The notes: generated from the sequence alone by a model not told the origin. Positions 10,371 through 23,296 are shown, numbered from the stretch's first letter. The stretch: DNA of 64,000 nt from Micromonospora cabrerizensis (GCF_022230955.1 NZ_JAKKFI010000043.1:1-64000), one strand, 5' to 3'. Program-made: numbers and translations.

Positions 10371-11690
10371 TTGAGAACCAGAAGGAAACTGCTGCTCGCC
10401 CTCGCCCTGGCCCTGGTGGCTGCCGGCTTGGTGGTCCCCGCGGTCCGGCCCGCGTACGCGGCGTCGCTGACCGAGGTGACGAGCTTCGGCGACAACCCGG
10501 GCCGGATGCGCATGCACGTCTACGTGCCGGACAACCGCCCGGCCAGGCCGGCCACCGTGGTGGCCATGCACGGCTGCGGCGGGTCCGGCCCCGGCTTCTA
10601 CTCCGGGAGCGAGTTCGCCAGCCTCGCCGACCGGTACGGGTTCATCGTGATCTACCCGTCCGCGACCCAGCAGGCCGGGTTCGGCAACTGCTTCGACGTC
10701 TGGTCGGACGCGGCCAAGCGCCGCGGCGGTGGCAGCGACCCGGTGTCGATCGTCTCGATGGTCCGGCACGTCCAACAGCAGTACGCCGCCGACCCGGACC
10801 GGGTCTACGCCACCGGCAGCTCGTCCGGCGGCATGATGACCAACCACATGCTGGCCCTGTACCCCGACCTGTTCAAGGCCGGCGCTGCGTTCATGGGGGT
10901 GCCGTACAACTGCTTCGCCAACGCGGCGGACTTCCCACCCACCAGCAGCCAGTGCACCGGCGGCACCATGAACCGGACCCCGCAGCAGTGGGGTGACGCG
11001 GTGCGTCAGGCACACCCCGGCCATTCCGGCCCCCGCCCGCGCGTGCAGCTGTGGCACGGCACCAACGACACCCTCGTGCCGTACTCGCTGTTGACCGAGA
11101 CGATCGAGCAGTGGACCAACGTGTTCGGGCTGAGCCAGACACCGACCTCCACCGACACGCCCCAGGCCAACTGGAACCGGCGGAGGTACGCCGACACCAG
11201 CGGCACCGTCCAGGTCGAGGCGTACAGCATCCAGGGCGCCGGGCACAGCCTGCCCTCCGGCGGCATGGCCGCGTCCGCCATCCAGTTCTTCGGCCTGACC
11301 GACCCGACCACGCCGCCGCCGAGCACGCCGCCGCCGACCACACCTCCCCCGACCACGCCTCCCCCGGCGTCCGGCGGCTGCGGTGTGGCCGTCGCCATCA
11401 ACGCCTGGAACACCGGTCTGACCGAGAACATCACCGTCACCAACACCGGCACCACCGCCGTCAACGGCTGGTCCCTGGTCTTCACCCTGCCCGCCGGGCA
11501 GACCATCACCTCAGGTTGGAACGCCTCCTACTCCCCGAACTCCGGGCTGGTGACAGCCAGGAACGTCGCCTACAACGCCGGCATCCCCGCCAACGGGTCG
11601 GTGACGATCGGCTTCCAGGCCACGCACTCCGGTAACACCGCCAAGCCCAGCGCGGTCACCCTCAACGGCGCGTCCTGCACGGTCGCCTGA
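10371..11690 (+). CDS. Secreted PHB-depolymerase/CE1-family esterase with C-terminal CBM2
   Basis: A 439-residue protein starting at the TTG at 10371, preceded by GAAGGAG at seven bases; an earlier ATG would place the signal peptide internally. A signal peptide ends at about residue 30 (AYA-AS). Residues about 33-310 are an esterase with oxyanion motif HGCGG, nucleophile S151 in the GSSSG elbow, a probable D in WHGTNDTLVP and H in GAGHSLPSGG. A TTPPP linker leads to a CBM2 (about 338-439) with conserved W residues and terminal Cys pair. It is predicted to deacetylate or de-feruloylate xylan bound to cellulose. It is convergent with the GH54 gene downstream. Confidence 0.9.
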   Translation: MRTRRKLLLALALALVAAGLVVPAVRPAYAASLTEVTSFGDNPGRMRMHVYVPDNRPARPATVVAMHGCGGSGPGFYSGSEFASLADRYGFIVIYPSATQQAGFGNCFDVWSDAAKRRGGGSDPVSIVSMVRHVQQQYAADPDRVYATGSSSGGMMTNHMLALYPDLFKAGAAFMGVPYNCFANAADFPPTSSQCTGGTMNRTPQQWGDAVRQAHPGHSGPRPRVQLWHGTNDTLVPYSLLTETIEQWTNVFGLSQTPTSTDTPQANWNRRRYADTSGTVQVEAYSIQGAGHSLPSGGMAASAIQFFGLTDPTTPPPSTPPPTTPPPTTPPPASGGCGVAVAINAWNTGLTENITVTNTGTTAVNGWSLVFTLPAGQTITSGWNASYSPNSGLVTARNVAYNAGIPANGSVTIGFQATHSGNTAKPSAVTLNGASCTVA

Positions 11691-11763
11691 GACGAGGTCG
11701 CCGCGACGAGACCGTGCACCGGTCACCACGACCCCGCGAGGTCTCACGCCAGGGCATATGCGC

Positions 11764-11818
11764 GGAGAGCCCATATACCTGTGAGTCATATTTATGCCTC
11801 ACAGGTATATGGCTCTCC
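11764..11818. terminator. Long AT-containing hairpin between convergent genes
   Basis: The left arm 11764-11785 and right arm 11798-11818 are complementary over 21 bases with one bulged C on the left; the loop is 12 bases. The stem contains CATATACCTGTGAG, unusually AT-rich for this region. It lies between the convergent esterase and GH54 genes and could act as a bidirectional terminator, though no clear T-tract follows on either strand. Confidence 0.6.
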
Positions 11819-11901
11819 GGCACGTCCGAGCCGGTGGCGCGGGCCCGACGCCCGCGCCACCGACCAGTGGTGACCGGCGCACGGTTGGCGCGCCGCCAGG
11901 G

Positions 11902-15506
<3,605 letters not shown>

Positions 15507-15554
15507 GGGCGGCTCCTTGGTGGGGCGCGGGGGACGCTCTCCGGAGGCAGCACT

Positions 15555-15570
15555 TGCGAATCGATTCGCA
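15555..15570. promoter_or_regulatory. Predicted LacI-family operator, site 2
   Basis: TGCGAATCGATTCGCA is a perfect 16-base palindrome containing the same 14-base core as the site at 13553. It lies 49 bases upstream of the GH39-like gene, in the divergent region with the second ABC importer. Confidence 0.82.
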
Positions 15571-15697
15571 CGGATCGTAGGACCGGGAACTGATCTGTGT
15601 CAATGAAGTGAAGATGCGATGAAGCTGGCGTTTCCGCTCTCACTCCGGATGCGTCGGCCGATCCCTTGACCCGTAGGCGCGGCCAGACCTATCTTCG

Positions 15698-15726
15698 GGC
15701 GAACCGATTCGGCGAATCGGTTCGCC
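15698..15726. promoter_or_regulatory. Predicted double LacI-family operator, site 3
   Basis: Two 13-base arms (GGCGAACCGATTC and GAATCGGTTCGCC) flank a GGC spacer, making a perfect large palindrome. It contains GCGAATCGGTTCGC at 15712-15725, one mismatch from sites 1 and 2, overlapping a second weaker copy. It sits about 80 bases before the binding-protein start at 15805 and would control the second importer operon. Confidence 0.78.
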
Positions 15727-15804
15727 TCATGGTCGGACTGGGTCCGGCCCGCGACGGTCAACCCGCACACCCCACCTGACGATCGACTTGAAGTGAGGCA
15801 CCAC

Positions 15805-17043
15805 ATGACAGGACTCAGTCGTCGGCGGCGCCTGGCCGCCATCGTCGTGACAGCGCTCGCCGCGGCGGCGGGCAGCGCCTGCTCGTCGTCCGCCGACGAC
15901 CCCGCCGGCGGCGGCGCGTACGTCGTCTGGGACCCGTACCCGCAGTTCGCCGACGACTCCGACTGGGTCGCGCTGCTCAAGAAGTGCGGCACCTCCGCCG
16001 GTGCGACGGTCGAGCGAACCGGCTACGACACCACCGACCTGACCAACAAGGCGCTGCTCGCCGCCCAGCAGGGAAACTCGCCGGACGTGCTGATCGTGGA
16101 CAACCCGGTGATCTCGACACTGGCCGAGGCCGGCGCTCTCACCACCACCGACGACAACAAGCTGGACGTCTCGGCCATGGAGAAGAACCTGCTCGGCGCC
16201 GGCCAGAGCGAGGGCAGGACGTACGGGGTGCCGATCGGGGCGAACACCCTGGCCCTCTACTACAACAAGGATCTGCTGACCGCCGCCGGCGTCGACCCGG
16301 CCACGATCACGGACTGGACGTCCCTGAGCGCGGCGCTGACCACGGTCAAGGCCAAGGGGAAGAAGGGCATCACGTTCTCGGCGATCGGCACCGAGGAGGG
16401 CAGCTTCCAGTTCCTGCCCTGGTTCTGGGGATCGGGAGCCCAACTGACCGCTCTGGACTCGCCACAGGCGGTGTCCGCGCTGACGCTCTGGACGGACTGG
16501 CTCAAGCAGGGCCACGCCCCCAACTCCGTCATCAACAACACCCAGACCACGAGCTGGCAGGAGTTCGCCACCGGCGACTACGCGTTCGCCGAGAACGGCA
16601 CCTGGCAGCTGGCCAACGCGGAGAAGCTCGGCTTCTCGTACGGCACCATCGCGATCCCGGCCAGCGCGGGCGGCCCGGCCCCCGCGCCCACCGGCGGTGA
16701 GTTCGTCTCCATCCCGGTGCAGAAGAACACCGGCCGGTACGAGACGTCGCAGAAGCTCGTCACCTGCCTGACCAACGCCGACAACCTCCTCACCACCGAC
16801 ACCACGCTCTCCTACGTCGCGCCCGTCGCCGCGGTCCAGGATCGGCAGGCCGCCGCGGACCCCAAGCTCACGGTGTGGGTCGAGGCGGTCCGAGCCGCCA
16901 AGGGCCGCACCGGTGACAACCTCGGCACGAGGTACCCGAAGATCTCCGAGGCGCTGTGGACCGCGGTGCAGGCGGCGCTCAGCGGCGGGAAGTCACCGCG
17001 CGAGGCGCTGAGCGCCGCGCAGGCCGCCGCCACGACCAGGTGA
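15805..17043 (+). CDS. Sugar ABC transporter substrate-binding protein (second importer)
   Basis: About 412 residues from the ATG at 15805, where GTGAGG gives a ribosome site; the GTG at 15793 is an alternative start. The signal has twin arginines (SRRRRLAA) and ends near SACSSS, consistent with a lipoprotein cysteine. The rest is a family-1 sugar-binding fold, including the YGVPIGANTLALYYNKDLL segment found in many such proteins. It heads an operon with two permeases and a cytoplasmic glycosidase. The double LacI-type operator upstream implies sugar induction. The ligand is probably an oligosaccharide released by the GH39-like and GH54 enzymes. Confidence 0.9.
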   Translation: MTGLSRRRRLAAIVVTALAAAAGSACSSSADDPAGGGAYVVWDPYPQFADDSDWVALLKKCGTSAGATVERTGYDTTDLTNKALLAAQQGNSPDVLIVDNPVISTLAEAGALTTTDDNKLDVSAMEKNLLGAGQSEGRTYGVPIGANTLALYYNKDLLTAAGVDPATITDWTSLSAALTTVKAKGKKGITFSAIGTEEGSFQFLPWFWGSGAQLTALDSPQAVSALTLWTDWLKQGHAPNSVINNTQTTSWQEFATGDYAFAENGTWQLANAEKLGFSYGTIAIPASAGGPAPAPTGGEFVSIPVQKNTGRYETSQKLVTCLTNADNLLTTDTTLSYVAPVAAVQDRQAAADPKLTVWVEAVRAAKGRTGDNLGTRYPKISEALWTAVQAALSGGKSPREALSAAQAAATTR

Positions 17044-17062
17044 GCACAGCCGAACCGACACC

Positions 17063-18034
17063 ATGCCCCCGATGACACAGAGCTCCACCACCGCACGAGA
17101 CCGGGGTGAGGCGGCGAAGACCGCCCCACCCGGGTCTCCCCCGTCCCGTGTCCGCCGGCCCAACCGATGGCTGGCGTGGGGCTTCCTGGCACCCGTGACC
17201 ATCTACCTGTTGGCCTTCTACGCCTACCCGCTCTACCGCAACGTCGAGCTGAGCCTGCGCGAGTACACCGTCCGCTCGTTCGTGCAGGGCGGCGCACCCT
17301 TCGCCGGCCTGGACAACTACCGGACCGTGCTGACCGACGCGACCTTCGGCCCGACGCTGGCACACACCGTGGTCTTCACCGCCGCATCGCTCGCCTTCCA
17401 GTTCACCATCGGCATGGCCCTGGCCCTCTTCTTCCACCAGCACTTCCCGCTGTCGGGAACGCTGCGGGCGTTGATCCTCGTACCGTGGCTGCTGCCCCTG
17501 ATCGTGTCGGCGTCGACCTGGTCGTGGCTGCTCAACAGCGACTCGGGGCTGGTCAACGCGGCGCTCGGTGTCGTCGGCGTCGACCCGGTCAACTGGCTCA
17601 CCTCGCCGGGCTGGTCGCTCACCTCGGTGATCATCGCGAACATCTGGATCGGCATCCCGTTCAACCTGGTGGTGCTCCACAGCGGCCTACAGGCGATCCC
17701 CACCGAGATGTACGAGGCGTCCGCGCTCGACGGCGCGACCGGGTGGCAGCGGTTCTGGTCGATCACCTTCCCGTTGCTACGCCCCGTCTCCGCCATCACG
17801 CTGCTGCTGGGGCTGGTCTACACGCTGAAGGTCTTCGACATCATCTGGATCATGACCCGAGGCGGGCCGACCGGTTCCTCGGCCACGCTCGCCACCTGGT
17901 CGTACCGCCTCGGCTTCGGCAACCTGCTGCCCGAGTTCGGCCCGGGCGCGGCCGTCGGCAACCTGCTCATCGTGATGGCCCTGATCGCCGGGCTCGTCTA
18001 CATCCGGATCGAGCGAAGGCAGCAGCTGCGATGA
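17063..18034 (+). CDS. Sugar ABC transporter permease (MalF type, second importer)
   Basis: A permease of 323 residues from the ATG at 17063; the ATG at 17072 is equally possible. A Pro/Arg-rich cytoplasmic tail of about 35 residues precedes six hydrophobic segments. The EAA loop is around residues 215-235 (EMYEASALDGATGWQRFWSI). It lies 19 bases after the binding-protein stop and overlaps the next permease by four bases (ATGA), so the two are translationally coupled. No ATPase gene is present in the operon. Confidence 0.9.
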   Translation: MPPMTQSSTTARDRGEAAKTAPPGSPPSRVRRPNRWLAWGFLAPVTIYLLAFYAYPLYRNVELSLREYTVRSFVQGGAPFAGLDNYRTVLTDATFGPTLAHTVVFTAASLAFQFTIGMALALFFHQHFPLSGTLRALILVPWLLPLIVSASTWSWLLNSDSGLVNAALGVVGVDPVNWLTSPGWSLTSVIIANIWIGIPFNLVVLHSGLQAIPTEMYEASALDGATGWQRFWSITFPLLRPVSAITLLLGLVYTLKVFDIIWIMTRGGPTGSSATLATWSYRLGFGNLLPEFGPGAAVGNLLIVMALIAGLVYIRIERRQQLR

Positions 18035-18855
18035 CCACGTCAACACCCCGGGCCTGGTGGAAGACCGGTGTCGGCCTGGTGCTGACCGGGCTGATGCTCT
18101 TCCCCGTCTACTGGATGATCAACGTGTCGTTCACCCGGGACCAGGACATGCGGGCCACTCCCCCGCACCTGTTCCCCACCAACGGCACCCTGGACGGCTA
18201 CCGCGCGGTGCTCGACCAGCAACTGCCGTACCTCGGAACCAGCTTCCTGGTCGGCCTCGGCACGGTGGTGCTGACCGTGGCGCTGGCCGCCCCCGCCGGC
18301 TACGCGCTGGCGAAGCTCCGGCCGCCCGGCGGGCCGGCGCTGAGCTTCGTGCTGCTGATCGCGCAGATGATCCCGGGAATCATCATGGCGATGGGCTTCT
18401 ACGCCATCTTTCTCACCCTCGGCGTCCTGAACACGCTGCCCGGCCTGATCCTGGCCGACACGACACTCGCGGTGCCGTTCGGCGTACTGATCTTCACGGC
18501 CTTCATGTCCGGAATTCCCGACGAGCTGCTCCAGGCCGCCGTGGTCGACGGCGCGGGACGGCTGCGCACCTTCTGGTCGGTCGTCCTGCCGGTGAGTCGC
18601 AACTCGATCGTCACGGTGTCGCTGTTCGCGTTCCTGTGGTCCTGGTCGGACTTCATCTTCGCCTCGACCCTCGCCGGCGGCGGCGACCACCAGCCGATCA
18701 CCCTCGGCATCTACCACTACATCGGCAACAACAACCAACAGTGGAACGCCATCATGGCCACCGCCGTCGTCGCGTCCGTCCCGGCCGCCGTGCTGCTGAT
18801 CCTGGCCCAGCGGTACGTCTCGATGGGCGTGACCGCCGGCGCCGTCAAGGACTGA
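18031..18855 (+). CDS. Sugar ABC transporter permease (MalG type, second importer)
   Basis: A 274-residue permease starting at the ATG at 18031, which overlaps the stop of the previous gene. It has six hydrophobic segments and an EAA loop near residue 170 (ELLQAAVVDGAGRLRTFWSVVLP). Together with the product of 17063-18034 it forms the membrane channel of a CUT1 importer. The long frame that continues upstream of this start inside the previous gene is a shadow, because the hydrophobic protein begins only here. Confidence 0.9.
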   Translation: MTTSTPRAWWKTGVGLVLTGLMLFPVYWMINVSFTRDQDMRATPPHLFPTNGTLDGYRAVLDQQLPYLGTSFLVGLGTVVLTVALAAPAGYALAKLRPPGGPALSFVLLIAQMIPGIIMAMGFYAIFLTLGVLNTLPGLILADTTLAVPFGVLIFTAFMSGIPDELLQAAVVDGAGRLRTFWSVVLPVSRNSIVTVSLFAFLWSWSDFIFASTLAGGGDHQPITLGIYHYIGNNNQQWNAIMATAVVASVPAAVLLILAQRYVSMGVTAGAVKD

Positions 18856-18887
18856 CCACCCGCACCACAGAAAGGCACCCGCCACCC

Positions 18888-20600
18888 ATGACCGTCGCCC
18901 CGCCCGGTCCGGAGTTCGCAATCCAGGACATCCCCTTCAGCTACCGCGGATCCTGGTTCAACATCTCCCCGGTGGTAGCCGAGAAGACGTACGCCGACGA
19001 CCTGCACCTGGTCTCCCACCAGACCGGGCTGCATCCCGTGCTGCGCCTGGCCCCCACGGCCCCCGGCACCACTGTGGTCGCCACACCCACGCTGCTGACC
19101 TGGCGCGACGGCGCCGGCCGGATCGAGGCCGTCTACGACGGAACGGACACCCTGCGGATCCGGGGCCGAGGGCTCGGTCTGCGGGTGGCCGCGGCCGCGC
19201 GCACCCTCACACCGTTCAGCGGCACCTACCTGTACCTGGACCCGCTCGACGGGTCACACGTGTTCACCTCGTACGAGACGGGTCGCCGCTACCGGGTCAC
19301 GGTGCTCTCCGGCGCTCTGGCGCGGACCGATGGGGCGGAGGCGCTCGGCACCGCCGACCGGTCACTGGACCTCCCAGGTGACCAGCCGTGGGAGATCGCC
19401 ATCGAGGAGTACGCGACCGCCCGCCGCCCGTACGCCGGATCGGTCGCCTTCGAGCGGTTGTGCCGGGACCGGATCGCGGAGTTCGCCGCGTTCGTCGACG
19501 CGGTCGCGCCGTGGCGCGGCGCGGAGACACCGGCCGCCGAGCTGGCCGCGTACGTCCTGTGGTCGGCCACCGTCGCCCCGGCGGGCTTCGTCACCCGACC
19601 GGCGGTCCTGATGTCCAAGCACTGGATGGACAAGGTGTGGAGCTGGGACCACTGCTTCAACGCGATCGCCCTGGCCGCCGGTGAGCCGGAGCTGGCCTGG
19701 CATCAGTTCCACCTGCCCTTCGACCACCAGGACGAGGCCGGCGCGCTGCCCGACTCGGTCACCCATTCCGAGGTCCTGCACAACTACGTCAAGCCCCCCA
19801 TCCACGGCTGGGCCCTGCGACACCTGCGCCGACGGCTCCCCCAGCCACCGGACCGGGCCGCGCTGACGCAGACGTACGACCGGCTGGCCCGCTGGACCCG
19901 GTTCTGGCTCGACGCGCGTCGAGCCCCCGGCCAGGACCTGCCCCACTACCAGCACGGCAACGACAGCGGCTGGGACAACGCGACGACCTTCGACACCGAC
20001 CGGGTGCTCCAGACAGCCGACCTCGCCGCGTTCCTGGTCTCGCAGCTCCGCTGCCTCGCGGACCTCGCCACCGAGCTGGGCGAGCCGGCCGACCCGTGGT
20101 CGCGGGAGGCCGACCGGATCTGCGCGGCCCTGCTCCGGGACCTGTGGGACGGCGAACGCTTCAACGCCCGCAACCCCGGCACCGGGCGACGCAGGGCCAG
20201 CCGTAGCCTGCTCGACCTGATGCCCATCGCACTCGGGGCCGACCTGCCGGCACCGGTCGCCGACGCGCTGGCGCGGGGGGTCGAAACCCACCTGACCACG
20301 CACGGGCTGGCCACCGAACCGACCGATTCGGCCCACTACGTCGCCGACGGCTACTGGCGCGGCCCGATCTGGGCACCCTCCACCGTCCTGGTCGAGGACG
20401 GTCTGCGGCGGGCCGGCCAGAGCCGGATGGCCGACGACATCAGCCGACGATTCCTGGCGCTGTGCGAGAAGTCCGGGTTCGCGGAGAACTTCGACGCCGA
20501 GACCGGGGCCGGGCTCCGGGACCGCGCGTACACCTGGACTGCCAGCAGCTATCTCATCCTCGCCGCCGCGCAGGAGGAACGGCGGGCCGCGGGCGGCTGA
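18888..20600 (+). CDS. Cytoplasmic (alpha/alpha)6 glycosidase, GH63/MGH1-like
   Basis: A 570-residue protein with no signal peptide, starting at the ATG at 18888 after AGAAAGG. The N-terminal half is a beta-rich domain. Residues about 215-565 form an (alpha/alpha)6 barrel with WSWDHCFNAIAL, FDHQDEAGALPDS, NDSGWDNATTFD and YWRGPIWAP, patterns shared by GH63, GH37 trehalases and MGH1-like enzymes. The Asp in SGWDN is the likely general acid. It follows the permeases by 32 bases, so it probably hydrolyses the imported oligosaccharide inside the cell. The linkage specificity is unknown; calling it an amylo-1,6-glucosidase would be over-reading. Confidence 0.85.
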   Translation: MTVAPPGPEFAIQDIPFSYRGSWFNISPVVAEKTYADDLHLVSHQTGLHPVLRLAPTAPGTTVVATPTLLTWRDGAGRIEAVYDGTDTLRIRGRGLGLRVAAAARTLTPFSGTYLYLDPLDGSHVFTSYETGRRYRVTVLSGALARTDGAEALGTADRSLDLPGDQPWEIAIEEYATARRPYAGSVAFERLCRDRIAEFAAFVDAVAPWRGAETPAAELAAYVLWSATVAPAGFVTRPAVLMSKHWMDKVWSWDHCFNAIALAAGEPELAWHQFHLPFDHQDEAGALPDSVTHSEVLHNYVKPPIHGWALRHLRRRLPQPPDRAALTQTYDRLARWTRFWLDARRAPGQDLPHYQHGNDSGWDNATTFDTDRVLQTADLAAFLVSQLRCLADLATELGEPADPWSREADRICAALLRDLWDGERFNARNPGTGRRRASRSLLDLMPIALGADLPAPVADALARGVETHLTTHGLATEPTDSAHYVADGYWRGPIWAPSTVLVEDGLRRAGQSRMADDISRRFLALCEKSGFAENFDAETGAGLRDRAYTWTASSYLILAAAQEERRAAGG

Positions 20601-20610
20601 CCGGGTCGAC

Positions 20611-21624
20611 TCAGCGGGCCCGGACCGGGCCGGTGCTGGAGCGCAACGAGATGGGCGGGTTGTACAGCCGGTGCCGTGGCACGGCGCCGCGCTCGGCGAT
20701 GGTCTCCAGCAGCAGCGACACCGCCTCGGCGCCCATCTCGACCATCGGCACGTCGGCGGCGGTCAACGGCGGGCGGAAATCCTCCGCCCAGTGCTGGGCG
20801 GCGACGCCCGTGACGGAGAAGTCGCCAGGCACGGACAACCCGGCCGCGGTCAACGCGCGCTGCATCCCGGGCAGCGCGGCCTCGTTGATGGTGGCCACCG
20901 CCGTGACGTCCGGGTGAGTCGCAAGCAGTTGCTCGACGCACGCCTCACCGGAGGCCGTGTCGTCGCCGCAGCAGACCTCCACGCCGGTCAGGCCCCGCTC
21001 CGCGGCAGCCGCCCGGAACCCGGCCAGCGCCCGGTGGCTGGGGCCGTAGCCCGCGGCCACCAGCTCGGCGGAGCGGTTCACGAGGGCCACCTGCCGGTGC
21101 CCCAGATCGGCCAGGTGGTGCACGCACCGGGCGATCAGCCCGGCGTAGTCGATGTCGATCCAGCTCATGCCGTGTGGTTCGGCCGTCCGGCCGATCGTGA
21201 CGAACGGCAGGCCGGCCCTGGTCAGTCGAGTCACCCGCTCGTCCTCCAGCCGGATCTCCATCAGGATCACCCCGTCGACCCGACGCCCCGTGACGATCCG
21301 CTCGAACGACCGGTCATGGTCGCCACCGGACGGCGACAGCAGCACATCGAGGTCGTGGCGAGCGGCCGCCTCGACGACGCTGGCGACGAAACCCAACTGC
21401 ATGTCGGTCAGGCGCTGGCTGGCCGGAGGGATCACCAGGCCGAGAGTGCGGGTGCGGCCTTCCTTCAACGCACGGGCACTGGCGTTCGGCCGGTAGTCCA
21501 GCTCGTCGATGACCGCCTGGATCCGTTGCCGGGTCGCCTCCGACACGCTGCGTTTTCCGCTGAGCACGTAGGAGACGGTGCTGCGGGACACCCCGGCCCG
21601 GCGAGCGATCTCCCCGATGTTCAT
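20611..21624 (-). CDS. LacI-family transcriptional regulator of the second xylan/arabinan operon
   Basis: A 337-residue repressor starting at the ATG at 21624, preceded by GAGGGCGATTG. Residues 1-55 are the LacI helix-turn-helix (IGEIARRAGVSRSTVSYVLSG) with the hinge helix RPNASARALKEG that inserts into the central CG of the operator. The remainder is a periplasmic-binding-like sugar sensor. It is convergent with the glycosidase gene, leaving only 10 bases between stops. Palindromes of the form GCGAATCGATTCGC at 13553, 15555 and 15698, and a degenerate copy overlapping its own start, make it the obvious local regulator of GH54, the GH39-like enzyme and the second importer. Confidence 0.92.
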   Translation of the reverse strand: MNIGEIARRAGVSRSTVSYVLSGKRSVSEATRQRIQAVIDELDYRPNASARALKEGRTRTLGLVIPPASQRLTDMQLGFVASVVEAAARHDLDVLLSPSGGDHDRSFERIVTGRRVDGVILMEIRLEDERVTRLTRAGLPFVTIGRTAEPHGMSWIDIDYAGLIARCVHHLADLGHRQVALVNRSAELVAAGYGPSHRALAGFRAAAAERGLTGVEVCCGDDTASGEACVEQLLATHPDVTAVATINEAALPGMQRALTAAGLSVPGDFSVTGVAAQHWAEDFRPPLTAADVPMVEMGAEAVSLLLETIAERGAVPRHRLYNPPISLRSSTGPVRAR

Positions 21625-21633
21625 CAATCGCCC

Positions 21634-21647
21634 TCGAATCGATTTTT
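21634..21647. promoter_or_regulatory. Degenerate LacI-type site, probable autoregulation
   Basis: TCGAATCGATTTTT matches the GCGAATCGATTCGC operator at 11 of 14 positions. It lies 10 to 23 bases upstream of the LacI start codon, over the ribosome-binding region. It is the weakest of the four sites. Confidence 0.5.
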
Positions 21648-21768
21648 GCCCCGACACGGGGACGCACCTTGCTCCGCTGATCAGCATATCCGTCCTCAGG
21701 CTCATCGATCGATGACCAACGCACGCCAACTAGCGCCAGTACATGGACGAGCATTAATGTCACAGGTA

Positions 21769-21783
21769 TGACGTGTGACGTAA
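21769..21783. promoter_or_regulatory. Predicted GntR/FadR-family operator, site 3
   Basis: TGACGT-GTG-ACGTAA shares 16 identical bases (GTATGACGTGTGACGT, 21766-21781) with the site at 4426-4441. It lies 41 bases upstream of the GH54-ricin gene at 21824 and in the divergent region with the LacI gene. Confidence 0.72.
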
Positions 21784-21823
21784 ATTCCTCCGCCACACCC
21801 CATCGCACAGCGGAAAGGATCCG

Positions 21824-23296
21824 ATGAACGTAAAGAGAGGTCTGGGTCGTCTCCTCGCCACCGCCGGGACCCTGTTGGTCCTCGTCGCCGGCGCTGGCAC
21901 CTACGTCGTCTCGGACGCGCCGAGCGCTCGGGCCGCCGTCTCCGGCCCGTGCGACATCTACGCCACCGGCGGCACGCCGTGCGTGGCCGCGCACAGCACC
22001 ACCCGCGCGCTGTACGGCGCGTACAACGGCCCGCTCTACCAGGTCCGACGATCGTCGGACAACACCACCCGCGACATCGGTGTGCTCAGCGAGGGCGGCT
22101 ACGCCAACGCCGCCACCCAGGACACGTTCTGCGCCAACACCAACTGCGTCATCACGATCATCTACGACCAGTCCGGCCGCAACAACCGCCTCACCCAGGC
22201 GCCCCCCGGCTACTTCGTCGGCCCCGCTCCCGGCGGGTTCGACAACCTCGCCGACGCGAAGGCGGCGCCGGTCACCGTCGGCGGGCAGAAGGCGTACGGC
22301 GTCTACATCGCGCCCGGCACCGGCTATCGCAACAACAACACCAACGGCGTCGCGACCGGCGACCAGCCCGAGGGGATCTACGCGGTCGTCGACGGCACGC
22401 ACTACAACCAGTGGTGCTGCTTCGACTACGGCAACGCGCAGACCAACAACCTCGCCGACGAACGCGCGATCATGGAGACCGTCTACTTCGGCGCCAACAA
22501 GCAGTGGGGCTACGGCGCGGGCAGCGGCCCCTGGATCATGGCCGACCTGGAGTGGGGGCTGTTCTCCGGGGTGAACGCGGGCTACAACAACATCGCGTCC
22601 ATCAACCACCGTTTCGTCACGGCCATGGTCAAGGGCGAGCCGAACCACTGGGCGATCCGGGGCGGCAACGCCCAGTCCGGCAGCCTCACCACCTACTTCG
22701 ACGGGCCGCGCCCCAACGGCTACCACCCGATGAAGAAGGAGGGTGCCATCCTGCTCGGCATCGGCGGCGACAACAGCATCACCGGTCGCGGCACCTTCTT
22801 CGAGGGAGTGCTGACCTCGGGCTACCCGTCGGCGGCCACCGAGAACGCCGTTCAGGCCAACATCAACGCCGCCGCCTACGCGCCGGCCGGCGGCGGCAAC
22901 CCGCAACAGAACGTCCAGGTCGTCGGCGGCCAGTCCGGCCGCTGCATCGACGTACCGAACGGCAGCACCACCAACGGCACCCAGACCCAACTGTGGGACT
23001 GCACCGGCGGCGCGCCGCAACGCTGGACCTACACCGCCGCCAGGCAACTCCAGGTGTACGGCAACAAGTGCCTCGACGCCTCCGGCCGGGGCACCACCAA
23101 CGGCACCCAGGCGATCATCTGGGACTGCAACGGTCAGAACAACCAGCAGTGGAACGTCAACACCAACGGCACCATCACCAGCGCGCTGTCCGGGCTCTGC
23201 CTCGACGCCAACGCCGCCGCCACCTCCAACGGCACCAAGCTCATCCTCTGGGCCTGCAACGGTGGCACCAACCAGCAGTGGTCCACCCGTAGCTGA
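21824..23296 (+). CDS. Secreted alpha-L-arabinofuranosidase, GH54 + C-terminal ricin (CBM13)
   Basis: A 490-residue enzyme starting at the ATG at 21824 behind GGAAAGGATCCG. A signal peptide ends at about residue 37 (RAA-VSG). Residues about 40-360 are GH54 with the ADLEWGLF nucleophile region and GIGGDNS acid region, which is the canonical form; the paralogue at 11902 has GGDCC there. A short GGGN linker leads to a ricin B domain at about 366-490, close in sequence to the N-terminal lectin of that paralogue. Unlike the paralogue, the promoter carries a GntR-type operator, not a LacI-type one. It should release arabinose from arabinan or arabinoxylan. Confidence 0.92.
   Translation: MNVKRGLGRLLATAGTLLVLVAGAGTYVVSDAPSARAAVSGPCDIYATGGTPCVAAHSTTRALYGAYNGPLYQVRRSSDNTTRDIGVLSEGGYANAATQDTFCANTNCVITIIYDQSGRNNRLTQAPPGYFVGPAPGGFDNLADAKAAPVTVGGQKAYGVYIAPGTGYRNNNTNGVATGDQPEGIYAVVDGTHYNQWCCFDYGNAQTNNLADERAIMETVYFGANKQWGYGAGSGPWIMADLEWGLFSGVNAGYNNIASINHRFVTAMVKGEPNHWAIRGGNAQSGSLTTYFDGPRPNGYHPMKKEGAILLGIGGDNSITGRGTFFEGVLTSGYPSAATENAVQANINAAAYAPAGGGNPQQNVQVVGGQSGRCIDVPNGSTTNGTQTQLWDCTGGAPQRWTYTAARQLQVYGNKCLDASGRGTTNGTQAIIWDCNGQNNQQWNVNTNGTITSALSGLCLDANAAATSNGTKLILWACNGGTNQQWSTRS

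Noticed and set aside
18057..18887. Extension of the GH63-like protein upstream of 18888
   Set aside because: The upstream part of the frame overlaps the permease in another frame and is Arg/Pro-rich; the ATG at 18888 has a ribosome site and starts the folded domain.
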